Of a DNA stretch of 44,398 nucleotides, positions 1 through 8,515 are shown in pieces. Below the pieces are notes generated by a model that was given only the letters and a program-made list of their open reading frames with translations, did not search any database and had not been told where the DNA came from. Made by a program: the position numbers and the translations under genes. Position 1 is the first letter of the stretch. Each line of letters opens with the position of its first letter. This DNA is from Zestomonas carbonaria (lineage in GTDB: Bacteria; Pseudomonadota; Gammaproteobacteria; Pseudomonadales; Pseudomonadaceae): the NCBI RefSeq assembly GCF_904061905.1, contig NZ_CAJFCI010000072.1, forward strand, positions 1 to 44,398, read 5' to 3'.

Positions 1-1
1 G

Positions 2-178
2 ATGCTGCCCTTCTGGGCCGTGCTCTTCCCCTACAACCTTTTCGCCGCCCTGTGCTGGTGGGCCACTTGCCGGCTGTTCAACGTGCGCCCCGCCGAAGCA
101 CCGCCGAAGCACCGCCGGAAGCGCTGGAAGGGGAAGCCGTGCCCCTGGTCACGGCGGAGATGGCCATACGTGGGATAA
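2..178 (+). CDS. C-terminal end of an unrecognised membrane protein, cut by the window edge
   Basis: The reading frame is open from the window edge and stops at 176-178. Its first 28 codons encode a strongly hydrophobic, aromatic-rich segment (PFWAVLFPYNLFAALCWW) that looks like a membrane helix. After the segment NVRPAEAPP the frame turns into an Arg/Lys/Trp-rich tail of unnatural composition. The next frame over gives a far more ordinary acidic tail (EALEGEAVPLVTAEMAIRGIRP) ending at 184-186. An 11-bp tandem duplication lies exactly at the switch, so this looks like a frameshifted 3' end. Too little is present to name a family; the ATG at 2 is probably internal. Confidence 0.4.
   Translation: MLPFWAVLFPYNLFAALCWWATCRLFNVRPAEAPPKHRRKRWKGKPCPWSRRRWPYVG
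91..112. repeat. 11-bp tandem duplication (CGCCGAAGCAC x2)
   Basis: Two exact adjacent copies of CGCCGAAGCAC occupy 91-101 and 102-112, followed by a partial third copy. Eleven is not a multiple of three, so gain or loss of one unit changes the reading frame of the overlapping gene. Removing one copy restores a normal-looking C-terminus ending at 184-186. Confidence 0.8.
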
Positions 179-225
179 GGCCATAGCCTTCGCGAGTGTC
201 CAGCTTCCTTACCCTGACACGATGA

Positions 226-278
226 GGCCCCGGAGCGCTGGTTCCAGAAACCCGTCGCTCCGAGGCCCGTGGCTTTTT
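226..278 (+). terminator. Rho-independent terminator of the left-edge gene
   Basis: Arms GGCCCCGGAGCG (226-237) and CGCTCCGAGGCC (256-267) pair with one mismatch around an 18-base loop. A short linker and five T (274-278) follow on the plus strand. The element sits about 50 bases past the stop codon of the left-edge gene. The long loop and the gap before the T run make it weaker than a textbook terminator. Confidence 0.5.
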
Positions 279-324
279 CGCTGTGCCGGCAGCCGCCGGG
301 CAGCGCGGCGGCAACCGTTTTTCC

Positions 325-1017
325 TTACTGTTGTTGCAGCCCGATCTTCCTGGAGGTCTTCAGGCTCCGGTAGGACTGGCGCAGGTCGACGGCCCAGCCA
401 TCCAGCACGGCCTTCACGTCGTCGATCGTCAACTGCTGTGCGCGGTTCTCCAGGGTTTCGCCGCTGCCCTTGCGCACGACCTGGGCGAGTTCGATTTGTC
501 TGTCGGAGTCGATGAAGGCGGCTTCCGTGGCGATCTCCGTGTCTTCGTCGCGGATGCCCGAGGCGGTGCTGACGGCGGCGGCAACCAGCGCGATGGGGAT
601 GACTTCGTACGGGCGCAAGCCTTGAATGTGGCTGGAGACCGCCGTGATGGCCGGGCGGATGATGATCGTATCCGGTCCCGGGCGGTCGGCCACGGGCAGT
701 TCCTTGCCCAGTTCACGCCGAAGCGCCGCATCGTAGTAGCGGGTGATGTCCACCAGGGTTTCCCCGGATACCTTCTCGCTTGGCTCCGGGCGTGGGTGGA
801 ACTGGCTGGGTTCGATGTAGAACTGGCGATACCTGTTTATGTCCAGGGCCGGGTCGACCCAACGCAGGACCGGCGCTCCGGAAGGCGATTGCTCCGCCTT
901 CAGCCTGGAATAGTCGCCGAGGAACCCCGAGTACTCTTCCGGCTTCACCTGACCGGTCGAACACCCCAACAGGCCAGCCGTCACAACTCCCACCATCAAC
1001 AACTGTAGTGCTCTCAT
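325..1017 (-). CDS. DUF3313 family lipoprotein
   Basis: A 230-residue outer-membrane-type lipoprotein. The ATG at 1017 is chosen over the in-frame TTG at 1041 because AGGGAG lies six bases upstream of it and the protein then opens directly with a signal sequence (MRALQLLMVGVVTAGLLGC). The lipobox is GLLGC, with the lipidated Cys at residue 19. The body, with TIIIRPAITAVSS followed by a hydrophobic alanine-rich stretch and a DSDRQIELAQVV segment, matches my recollection of the DUF3313 family. The function of that family is not established. It is transcribed away from the secretion locus, and the 306-bp gap to the receiver gene at 1324 is shared by divergent promoters. Confidence 0.8.
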   Translation of the reverse strand: MRALQLLMVGVVTAGLLGCSTGQVKPEEYSGFLGDYSRLKAEQSPSGAPVLRWVDPALDINRYRQFYIEPSQFHPRPEPSEKVSGETLVDITRYYDAALRRELGKELPVADRPGPDTIIIRPAITAVSSHIQGLRPYEVIPIALVAAAVSTASGIRDEDTEIATEAAFIDSDRQIELAQVVRKGSGETLENRAQQLTIDDVKAVLDGWAVDLRQSYRSLKTSRKIGLQQQ

Positions 1018-1087
1018 CCAGCGCTCCCTACTGACGCTCAACCATGGTGATGGTGATTCTTCTCGAACCCATCCCCCAGGTTCCTTT

Positions 1088-1123
1088 CATTTCATGACAA
1101 CCACCAGGCATTTCACGACAACC
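1088..1123. promoter_or_regulatory. 15-bp direct repeat with 21-bp period, candidate regulator binding site
   Basis: CATTTCATGACAACC (1088-1102) and CATTTCACGACAACC (1109-1123) differ at one base and are spaced 21 bp, two helical turns. They lie in the divergent gap between the DUF3313 lipoprotein and the receiver gene, 23 bp upstream of the -35 box of the plus-strand promoter. Tandem sites on one face of the helix are typical of OmpR-type regulators, and such a regulator is encoded just downstream (1735-2469). The link is an inference. Confidence 0.45.
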
Positions 1124-1145
1124 GCTCGAATGGCGCCCGTCAAAA

Positions 1146-1174
1146 TTGACGACACGATGCGTCAAATGTAAATT
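1146..1174 (+). promoter_or_regulatory. Candidate sigma-70 promoter of the receiver / response-regulator pair
   Basis: TTGACG (1146-1151), a 17-base spacer and TAAATT (1169-1174) form a plausible promoter about 145 bases upstream of the receiver start. The -35 box is embedded in alternating half-sites: CGTCAA (1138-1143), TTGACG (1146-1151) and CGTCAA (1160-1165). The palindrome ATATCT-TC-AGATAT (1183-1196) follows near the expected start site. The minus-strand promoter at 28142-28170 has the same TTGACGAC box and spacing. Confidence 0.5.
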
Positions 1175-1323
1175 GAAGACGCATATCTTCAGATATGAAA
1201 AATTCGAAAGTAAATGCAGTTCCTTATTACCAAAAAGCAATCGGTGTTTTCGGCCCCATGGTCACGGGGCACGGCCCCTTGTTGTCCGAATGAAAGGCAA
1301 AGCTTGATAAGTGGTGAATCGTC

Positions 1324-1704
1324 ATGAGCAGCATAAGAATAATGTTGGTCGAACCTCGCCCCTTCCAGTTGATAGAAGCTCACATAACCATCAACCGGCT
1401 TGGTTTCTATGACGTCTATCCGGCCATCGACAGGGAAGAGGCCATTGCGATGATGACCACCACGAACAGGAAATACGACCTCCTGATCTGCAGCAGCAAC
1501 CTGGGCAAGTTCGAGTTGCTCAAGCTGATCGACCAGTCGGGAAACATGCGGCTCGCCGAGAACATCATGATAATCGGTCACACGGATGAATCATGGCTGA
1601 CCCATACCATTATTCCGATCAAGGAAATCAGTTCCTTCTGCATCATGAAAAGGCCTTTGGACCTGATACTTCTGAAGAAAAGAATCTCGACCCTGGCCTG
1701 TTGA
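1324..1704 (+). CDS. Receiver-like protein lacking the phospho-acceptor Asp
   Basis: A 126-residue single-domain protein with the pattern of a CheY-like receiver. It has an N-terminal beta strand (IRIMLVEP), a YPAIDREEAI helix start, a strand YDLLICS where the phosphorylated Asp should end the strand, and a late MKRP motif that keeps the conserved Lys. The acceptor position reads Ser, and the usual acidic pair is reduced to one Glu, so phosphorylation is unlikely. It is probably a protein-interaction module, perhaps for the OmpR-type regulator 30 bases downstream. It is paralogous to the protein at 27415-27813: both have YPAxDxxEAI, then a strand ending in Ser and an LG pair. Initiation is from a weak ribosome site (AAGTGGTG). 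Confidence 0.75.
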   Translation: MSSIRIMLVEPRPFQLIEAHITINRLGFYDVYPAIDREEAIAMMTTTNRKYDLLICSSNLGKFELLKLIDQSGNMRLAENIMIIGHTDESWLTHTIIPIKEISSFCIMKRPLDLILLKKRISTLAC

Positions 1705-1734
1705 TAGTCAATCCGGAAATCATCCAGCAATAAA

Positions 1735-2469
1735 ATGAATATCGCACTACTGGGCAGGAACATCCGCCAATCTGGCCATCCGCTCTTGGAGACCTTCGGG
1801 CTCGATGACGGGAAAAGGTGCAATTTTCACACCTTCGGCAATGGCTCGGAGCTACTCATGGCGATCAGGCACAAGGAGTTCGACCTGATCATCCTGGACT
1901 GGAACACCCACGAAAAGGAGGGGGAGCTCATTACATCGTGGATAATGAAGAACATCACGCCGCAACCCTTCATCGTGGCGGCGTTCAATCGTGGCTCGGA
2001 GAACGAGGCGATAAAGTTCCTGGCAACGGACGCCATTACCCAGAGAACCATCCCTTTCGAATTCCTCAAGTTGCTGGTAAAGGCCGCCACGGCCGATAAG
2101 GCAAGCGAAGACGATCCGGGAAGCATCAATGTCTTCGAGGGGATTCATTTCGACCCGATAGTGAAGGTGGTCTATCTCGAAGGATCACCTGTCACTCTGA
2201 CCCAACGCGAATATGACCTGGCCTATCTGCTATTCTGCAACAGGGGGCAGTCGCTTTCCAGAAGCCATATATACGAGAAACTCTGGCGGAGAAGTGAAGA
2301 TCATATTTCGAGAACGCTGGACACCCATATATGCCGACTTCGGAACAAGTTGAAACTTACCCCGGATCACGGATGGAAACTAACGACCATTTACGGATAC
2401 GGCTATCGCCTGGACAGACTTAGCAAAAGCCAATACTCCAACCCGCAGAAGCTCCACCGCGGACATTGA
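1735..2469 (+). CDS. OmpR/PhoB-type response regulator with a degenerate receiver domain
   Basis: A 244-residue DNA-binding regulator. Residues 1-120 form a receiver fold: an Asp is present at the end of the strand LIILD, but the N-terminal acidic pair is missing (IALLGRN), the Thr/Ser switch position reads Ala, and the late Lys-Pro motif reads TIPF, without Lys. Residues about 135-230 are a winged helix of the Trans_reg_C type, with VTLTQREYDLAYLL, the recognition helix around RTLDTHICRLRNKL, and the wing YGYGYRL. No histidine kinase is nearby. Together with the upstream receiver-like gene it forms a two-gene operon converging on the adhesin operon, which makes it the obvious candidate regulator of that system. 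It may act without phosphorylation. Confidence 0.85.
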   Translation: MNIALLGRNIRQSGHPLLETFGLDDGKRCNFHTFGNGSELLMAIRHKEFDLIILDWNTHEKEGELITSWIMKNITPQPFIVAAFNRGSENEAIKFLATDAITQRTIPFEFLKLLVKAATADKASEDDPGSINVFEGIHFDPIVKVVYLEGSPVTLTQREYDLAYLLFCNRGQSLSRSHIYEKLWRRSEDHISRTLDTHICRLRNKLKLTPDHGWKLTTIYGYGYRLDRLSKSQYSNPQKLHRGH

Positions 2470-2470
2470 A

Positions 2471-2495
2471 AAGGGGCCAATGGCCCCTTCTTTTT
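2471..2495. terminator. Bidirectional Rho-independent terminator
   Basis: GGGGCC (2473-2478) and GGCCCC (2482-2487) pair around AAT, with AAAA before and TTCTTTTT after. The hairpin is therefore followed by a T-rich tract on both strands. It lies between the convergent stop codons of the response regulator (2469) and the OmpA lipoprotein (2495) and should end both operons. Confidence 0.9.
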
Positions 2496-3076
2496 CACTC
2501 TCTTGCGTCAAGAGTCCTGAATTCGAGTTCGACGCGTCTATTCAGATCCCGTCCCTCCGAGGTGGCGTTATCGGCAACGGGATGGGATTCTCCGTAGCCG
2601 ATGGCGGTCACTCTCTCCTTTTCGATCCCGTATCGCTTGACCAATACGTCGCTCACGGCCGCCGCCCGGCGTTCGGAGAGTTTTCTGTTGTAGGCCTCGG
2701 CTCCTCGATCGTCGGTATATCCCTTGAGGATCACTGCGACATCCGGCCGAGCCTTAAGCCGGGATGCCAGGCGCTCTATCTCCGGATAGTCCTCGGAGCG
2801 GACCGACGTGCTGTCGTTCGCGAAGTGGACTTCGAGGCGATTCCGCCCCACACCCTTGGCCGCCAGGCCCGGTTCGGGACAGCCGAAGGTATCGACGACA
2901 AGGTTGGCCGGCGTGAGCGGACAGCGATCCGCTGTATCGCAAACCCCATCATTATCGCCGTCCACACAGATCCTGGGAGGCTCGCCGGAAGGTTTGTCTC
3001 CCTGGCCGGCGCAGCCCGACAGGGCCAGAAGCAGAATCGACAGGCTGCCGATGCACGAATGGCGGGATATCTTCAT
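2495..3076 (-). CDS. OmpA-family peptidoglycan-binding lipoprotein with a thrombospondin type 3-like segment
   Basis: 193 residues, starting at the ATG at 3076, with GGAGGAG upstream and its start overlapping the previous stop as ATGA. Residues 1-21 are a lipoprotein signal with lipobox LSGC (Cys22). Residues about 37-65 form an Asp-rich, Cys-containing segment (CVDGDNDGVCDTADRCP) of the calcium-binding thrombospondin type 3 kind found in OprF-like proteins. Residues about 80-190 are an OmpA C-terminal domain with GYTDDRGAEAYNRKLSERR and GRDLNRRVEL, the peptidoglycan-binding motifs. It is the last gene of the adhesin run and is translationally coupled to the 201-residue gene. It probably tethers something of the system to the cell wall, which is an inference. 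Confidence 0.88.
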   Translation of the reverse strand: MKISRHSCIGSLSILLLALSGCAGQGDKPSGEPPRICVDGDNDGVCDTADRCPLTPANLVVDTFGCPEPGLAAKGVGRNRLEVHFANDSTSVRSEDYPEIERLASRLKARPDVAVILKGYTDDRGAEAYNRKLSERRAAAVSDVLVKRYGIEKERVTAIGYGESHPVADNATSEGRDLNRRVELEFRTLDARE

Positions 3077-3678
3077 TGGGAAGCTCCTCCCCTGCTTTTC
3101 GAGCCAATGGGCTGGTCCAGAAGCGAAATGCGTCCCTGGTTGATCAATCGAGGCACGCCGGCATCCTCTCCTGGCGAGTAGATGTAGACCCACGGAGGAA
3201 GGCTGCGCGAGTAGCCCACCAGTTCGTCCAGGCTCTCCGCTTCCTTGTTCGCCCCCGCTCCCCAGAGCAGGGGGTAGCCGTCCTCCACGGCTATCGACTC
3301 CAGCGCGGAGCGCATATCCGCATAGCGCGTGCCCAGCACGATGGTCTCGGCCGGCTCCTGCTGGGCGAGCCGAGGACCGTCCATTGCCGTGTCGAGCAGA
3401 CGAACCGCGTCCTCCTGCCCCGAGGCGACCGACGCGGGTATCCAGGCGAATACCTGCAGGCGCGCCTGGGGCGAGGCGTCGAGGAACGCGATCAGCCCAT
3501 CGAGGCTGGCGAACGAATAGGTTGTCGGCATCGACTTGCCAACCCCGGGGGGGCTGCTATCCGGTCCCCCGCCGCCGTCGCTGGACCAGGCACCGATGGA
3601 CATCAGTCCGGCCATGCCCAGTACCGCGGCTCGCAAGCCATTACGCAGATGGGTCGAAGTTGATCTGGAGCGTTTCAT
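3073..3678 (-). CDS. Secreted protein of unknown function in the adhesin operon
   Basis: 201 residues. The ATG at 3678 has GAGGGAG upstream and follows the adhesin stop by only 13 bases; its own stop overlaps the next start (ATGA). Residues 1-33 look like a signal peptide (basic start, then AAVLGMAGLMSIGAW). A Gly/Pro/Ser-rich linker follows, and then a mixed alpha/beta body with SLDGLIAFLDASPQARLQV, TIVLGTRYADMRSALESI and PPWVYIYSPGEDAGVPRL. I recognise no domain. Its position between a giant adhesin and a peptidoglycan-binding lipoprotein suggests a periplasmic or surface partner of the adhesin. Confidence 0.7.
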   Translation of the reverse strand: MKRSRSTSTHLRNGLRAAVLGMAGLMSIGAWSSDGGGGPDSSPPGVGKSMPTTYSFASLDGLIAFLDASPQARLQVFAWIPASVASGQEDAVRLLDTAMDGPRLAQQEPAETIVLGTRYADMRSALESIAVEDGYPLLWGAGANKEAESLDELVGYSRSLPPWVYIYSPGEDAGVPRLINQGRISLLDQPIGSKSRGGASQ

Positions 3679-3691
3679 CGGCTTTCTCCCT

Positions 3692-6600
3692 CTAGCCAAT
3701 AACAATCTGTTGATGAGCCAGCAGGGTTGCCAGGTCGGTCTGGACGCCGGACAGAGTGGCCAGGGTGACATCCGTAAAGGTGCCTCCGGAGCCATCGCGG
3801 TCCAGATGGATTTCCGTGTCGTTCCCCACGACCACGGTCTTCAGGAAGTCATTGATGCTCGGCTCGGTGATCGTGGCCACGCCATTGACCCACTTGGCCG
3901 GCTCGCTGCTGCCGGTGTAGAAGCCCGACAGCAGTTCGCTGACATCGATCCGGTCGGCATTCGGCGTGGCCAGGTAGCTGCCCACGGTGAAGCCGCTGAT
4001 GGTGTCGCTGCCATTGCCGCCATCGCTGGTGTTGCTCAGCAGCTTGTAGAGCAGCGTGTCGTTGCCGCCACGGGTGAGGTTGATGATGTCGTTGCCGCCA
4101 CGTCCTTCGATCACGTCGCTGTTGCGCGAGTCGGTGATGGTGTCGGCCTGGTTGGTGCCGGCCACTCCTTCGATGTTGATGAAGGTGGCGGTGTTGAAGC
4201 CGGTCGCCTGCGGGCCGCTCAGGCTCAGGTCCACCGTGATTCCGACGCTGGACAGCTTGAAGTCGACGATGTCGTGCCCGCCGGTGGCGCTCCACTTGCC
4301 ATCGTTCGCGCCACCGACTGTCCAGCCGCCGGAGCCGTTGTAGACATCGGTACCGGCCGTGGCGAACAGGGTGTCGTTGTAGCCCGTACCGACGATGGTG
4401 GCGTCGTTGCTGTCGAGCGGTCTTTCCGCCGTCAGGACATAGGCATGGTTGTTGGCGCCGGTCTTCAGGGCGGTCCAGGTGGCGTTGACCTCATCTCCGG
4501 GAACCAGGCCCGCATCACCGGTGATCGAGCCATAGCCGCCGTTGATGGTGCCGACGCCGACCTTGAGCAGCTTGACGGTGTAGGTCTCGCCGGGGTCGAG
4601 GTTGTAGAAGTCGACGATGCCGGTGCTGTCGTTGGTGCCGAAGCCGTAGTTGGGGTTGAGGACCCGGGTCGCCACCAGTTGCCCATTGCTGTCGAAAAGC
4701 TGGACCGTCTGCGAAACGAAGGTGTTCAGGCCCGCCTGGTTGAGTATCTTCAGGTGCAGGCTGGTGCCCTCCTCCAGCGCGTTGGTGTTGCGCATGAACA
4801 CATCGGCGCCGTTCGTGCTGATAATCAGGTCGCGCCTGCCGTCCCAGTCGAAATCCGCCGCGACCGCCGATATGTTGGAGGTGGCCGTGGAGATGCTCGC
4901 GAGGCTGATGCTGCTGCCGGCGAAGGTCGGTGCGGCCCCCGTCGAAGCAGTGGTGTTTTCCCAGTACTGGAACGAGTTCTTGAGGCGCAGGGTGTCCGAG
5001 TTCCCGTTGCCACCGGTAGGCGCGGTGTTGTCGTTGAACTCGAACACGTCGATCTTGCCGTCCATGTTCCAGTCCACCGGCAGGGACGCGCCGCCGAACA
5101 AGGTGTCGCTCAGTACGGTGGAAGCGCTGAACTGACCCGAGCCGTCGTTGACGAACAGGCGGCTGTTGCCGGCCGCCGCGCCCGAAGCCAGGTTGGTCTG
5201 GCCCAGGAACAGGTCCAGCGTGCCGTCGCCGTTGTAGTCGGCCACCGCCAGGGACTGCACGCCGCTGGTGAAGGCGTTCAGCCCACCGCCACTGACATGA
5301 CGCATGGCATTGGCGATCGTCTGGTCGGGTGCCCCGGCGAGGGCGGAGGCTCCATCCGGCTTGGTGAGACGGATGACCAGGCTGTGCAACGGACTCGGGC
5401 TACCCAGCAAGAGATCGACCCGACCATCGCCGTTGAGGTCGAAGGCGCCGACTTCCGCAGCGAAGTTGTAGTTGACGCTCCCCGAGGCAGGGTCCGAGCC
5501 GGCATTCGCATCGTAGGCCTGGAAACCAGTGGGAGTATTCAGCCAATACTGCCCGGTGTCCCGGTCCTGGTCGCCATAGACGATATCGAGACGACCATCG
5601 TTGTTCAGGTCCAGGATGGCCATGCCGCCATGCCAGTTCCCGGTATCGACCACAGGGGGGTTGACCTGGGTGAACGCCAGCAGTCCATCCACGGTGTCGT
5701 TACGGAAGTAGCTGTCGCCGTCGGAATACCCGCTCTCGTTCAGCATCACGTTCTGACGACCGTCGCCATTGAAGTCGACGAATGCCGCGGAATCCGCCCG
5801 GTTCACGCCAGAGGCCGCATTCGATGGCGTATACAGCACCAGGCCGTTGAAGGTGGTGAAGTTGCGCTCCGAGGTCGCCGCCTGGGTGTAGACCGCATTG
5901 CCGCCGTAGTAGTCGAGCAGGCCGTCACCATTGAGGTCGCCCACCGTCATGCCGGCGGAGATGATGTTGGCACTCTCGCCCTGCACCGTGCGTAGGGAAG
6001 CGGCCTCGGCCTCGATCACCAGTTCCCGCTGGCTGTAGTCCTGCAGCACGTAGTTGCCGTTCACCTTGGCCATGGCGGCAACCTCGTAGGTGCCCGGCGG
6101 CAGTGCGCCCGCCTCCGGGATGCGCAGGGCCCAGGTCTTGTTCGGCAGGTCCAGTTGCACCTCGCCGCTGGCCGAGCTGTAGAGCTTGCCGTTGACCGAA
6201 ATGACGATTTCCGAGCCGGTCGGCAGCACATACGGCAAGGTACCGTGCAGGATCGGCGTCGAATCCTGGGTGATCTGGCTCTCGATCGTGACGCCCAGCC
6301 TGGAGTTGAGCCAGAGCTGGTCGTTGGCCAGCAGGGTCGGCAGGTCGGTCTGCACGCCGTTCAGGGTCAGCAGCGTCGTCCATTCGCCCTGGCCGCTCGG
6401 ATCGACCTGGATCTGCGTATCGCCACCCGCCACGATCACGCGCAGGAATTGCTCCAGCCCCCTGGACGACACATCCAGCTTGTAGCGGCCGTCGGTGCTG
6501 TCGTAGTGGACCGTGGCCGGCCCGGTGTACAGGGCCAGCAGGTCGCTCAGGTCGAGAATGTCGGCGCTGGCCACGCTGCCTATCTTGCCGACCACGAAAT

Positions 6601-8515
6601 CGGTCACGGTGTCGCGACCGTTGCCACCGGTGCCGTCGGCGCCCCGCTCCCCGGGCTCGCCCTGCTGACGGAACACCAGGATGTCGTTGCCGCCACCCAG
6701 CGTATAGGTGTCGTTCCCGCCCCTGCCTTCGAACAGGTTGTCGTCCGTATTGCCGATGAAAGTGTCGGCCGCGCTGCCGCCCCGCGCGCCCTCGATGTTG
6801 GCCAGGGTGTCGCTGGCCCAGCCGCTGACGGTACCGGCGGCCAGGTTGACGGTGACGGTCGTGGAGGCGGCACGGTAGTCGATGATGTCCATCCCGCCCG
6901 TGGCGCTCCAGGCCGAAGCGCCGCCAGGGGTGACAACCATGCTCCAGCCGCCGCTGCCGTCGTAGGCATGCGCCCCTTCCGTGGCGATGAAGGTGTCGCT
7001 GTAGCCGGTGCCGACGATGGTCGTGGCCGCGGCCGCGGCAGCAGCGGAGGGTGCGCTCAGCACATAGGCGCCGTTGCCCTGTGCCTCCACCGTCCAGGAA
7101 ACATGGCTCGCGCTGCCGTTCACGTTGCGCAGCAGCGTGACGGTGTACTGCTCTCCCGCGCTCAGCCCGTAGAAATGGACCAACGCGCTGCTGTCGTTGA
7201 AGCCGACGCCGGACTGTGGGTTGATCACTTGCGTGGCGACCAGCACACCTGCGGAATTGCGCAACTGCACGGTATTGCCATAGAAGACGTTGCCGCCCTT
7301 GTCGTCCAGGATGCGCAGGTGCAACGCGCTCCCCTCCTTGACCGCGTTGGTGTTGCGGATCGTGGTGATCGCGCCTGCCGCGTTCATGAAGGCGACGTCG
7401 ACCGCACCGTCCCAGTCATAGTCCAGGGCCATCGCGCCAGTGATGGTGGACGCCCCCGTTCCCTGCCACAGGGTGCTGGTGGTCCAGGTCACGCCATTAC
7501 CGCTCGTGTTGGCATAGAGCTTGACGTAGTTGTTGGCGGCATTGTTGCCGTTACGCGGGAACTCGATCACGTCCATACGGCCGTCGTGATCCCAGTCGAT
7601 GGCGATCGACGCGCTGCCTGTCAGGGAGGTGCCCGGATTGTTGATGTCCTCCAGGTAGGTCGGTAGCGTCTCCAGCCTGCCATTGTTGTTGAAATGGATG
7701 CGGCTGACACCGGTCTCGCCGCTGCCCGAGGCGTTCCGGCCATGGTTCAGATACAGGTCCAGCAGGCCATCGCCGTTGAAATCCGCCCAGGTCATCGACT
7801 GGGTCGTGTTCGTGGCGGTGCTGGCAATCGGCACGTTCATGATGCTCTGAACAGCCGTCAGACCTCCCGAACCATTGTTGCCGAGAACGGCCAGGAAGTA
7901 GCCCTCGGTCGCCCCGGCCTGGGCACGCCCCCAGGCATGGATGACGAGATCCACATCCCCGTCGTTGTCGATATCGATGCCGGAGCCTTCACGCATCGAG
8001 TCCAGCTCGCTATAGATTCCGCCCCTGCCATTGTTGGGCGCGATGGACAGCGTCCCGGCATTGTTGTTGATGAGCGTCATGGAGTTGCCTTGGTAATCGC
8101 CAAGGTAGAAATCCAGATAGCCGTCACCATCCTTGTCGTAGGCGAGAATGGACCCATAGGTGCTGACTTCCGCTGTCGGCAGCACGGGACTGATCGGGGT
8201 ATAGCCACCGCTTCCACCCATCCAGATGGCAACGGTGAGGGAGGTGTCGCGCGACCCCAGCAGATCGGCATGGCCATCGCGGTTGTAGTCCGCAAAGGTG
8301 ACGTTCATCACCGTGTTGTAAGCACTGTGTACCAGCGCGGAACTGGTGAAGGTGCCCGGTGTGGCGCCTTGGTTGTAGATGCCGTTGTCGCCGTAGAAGC
8401 TCCAGAGGCCGTTACGCCCCAGCATGGCGGTAATGCCCTGCGTCGTCTGGTTGGTGCCCGTCGTCGTGGTACTTCCGATGATCAGGTCGATTCCGCTGAG
8501 CACGTTATCGGCGGG
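3692..8515 (-). repeat. Duplicated C-terminal secretion module of the adhesin
   Basis: Two homologous coding blocks lie in tandem, about 8515-6300 and about 6300-3692. Matching landmarks occur in the same order in both: repeated DxNGDGxxDL propeller motifs; NTNA followed by EG and LHL(R/K)I; a stretch ending in NP with FNDS/TNDS and YTV; IVGTGY(S/N)DT; DGSGGW/NGSGGW and WSATGG; NIEG; EGRGGND; and L.GVQTDL.TLLA. They are clearly paralogous at protein level but diverged. Confidence 0.88.
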
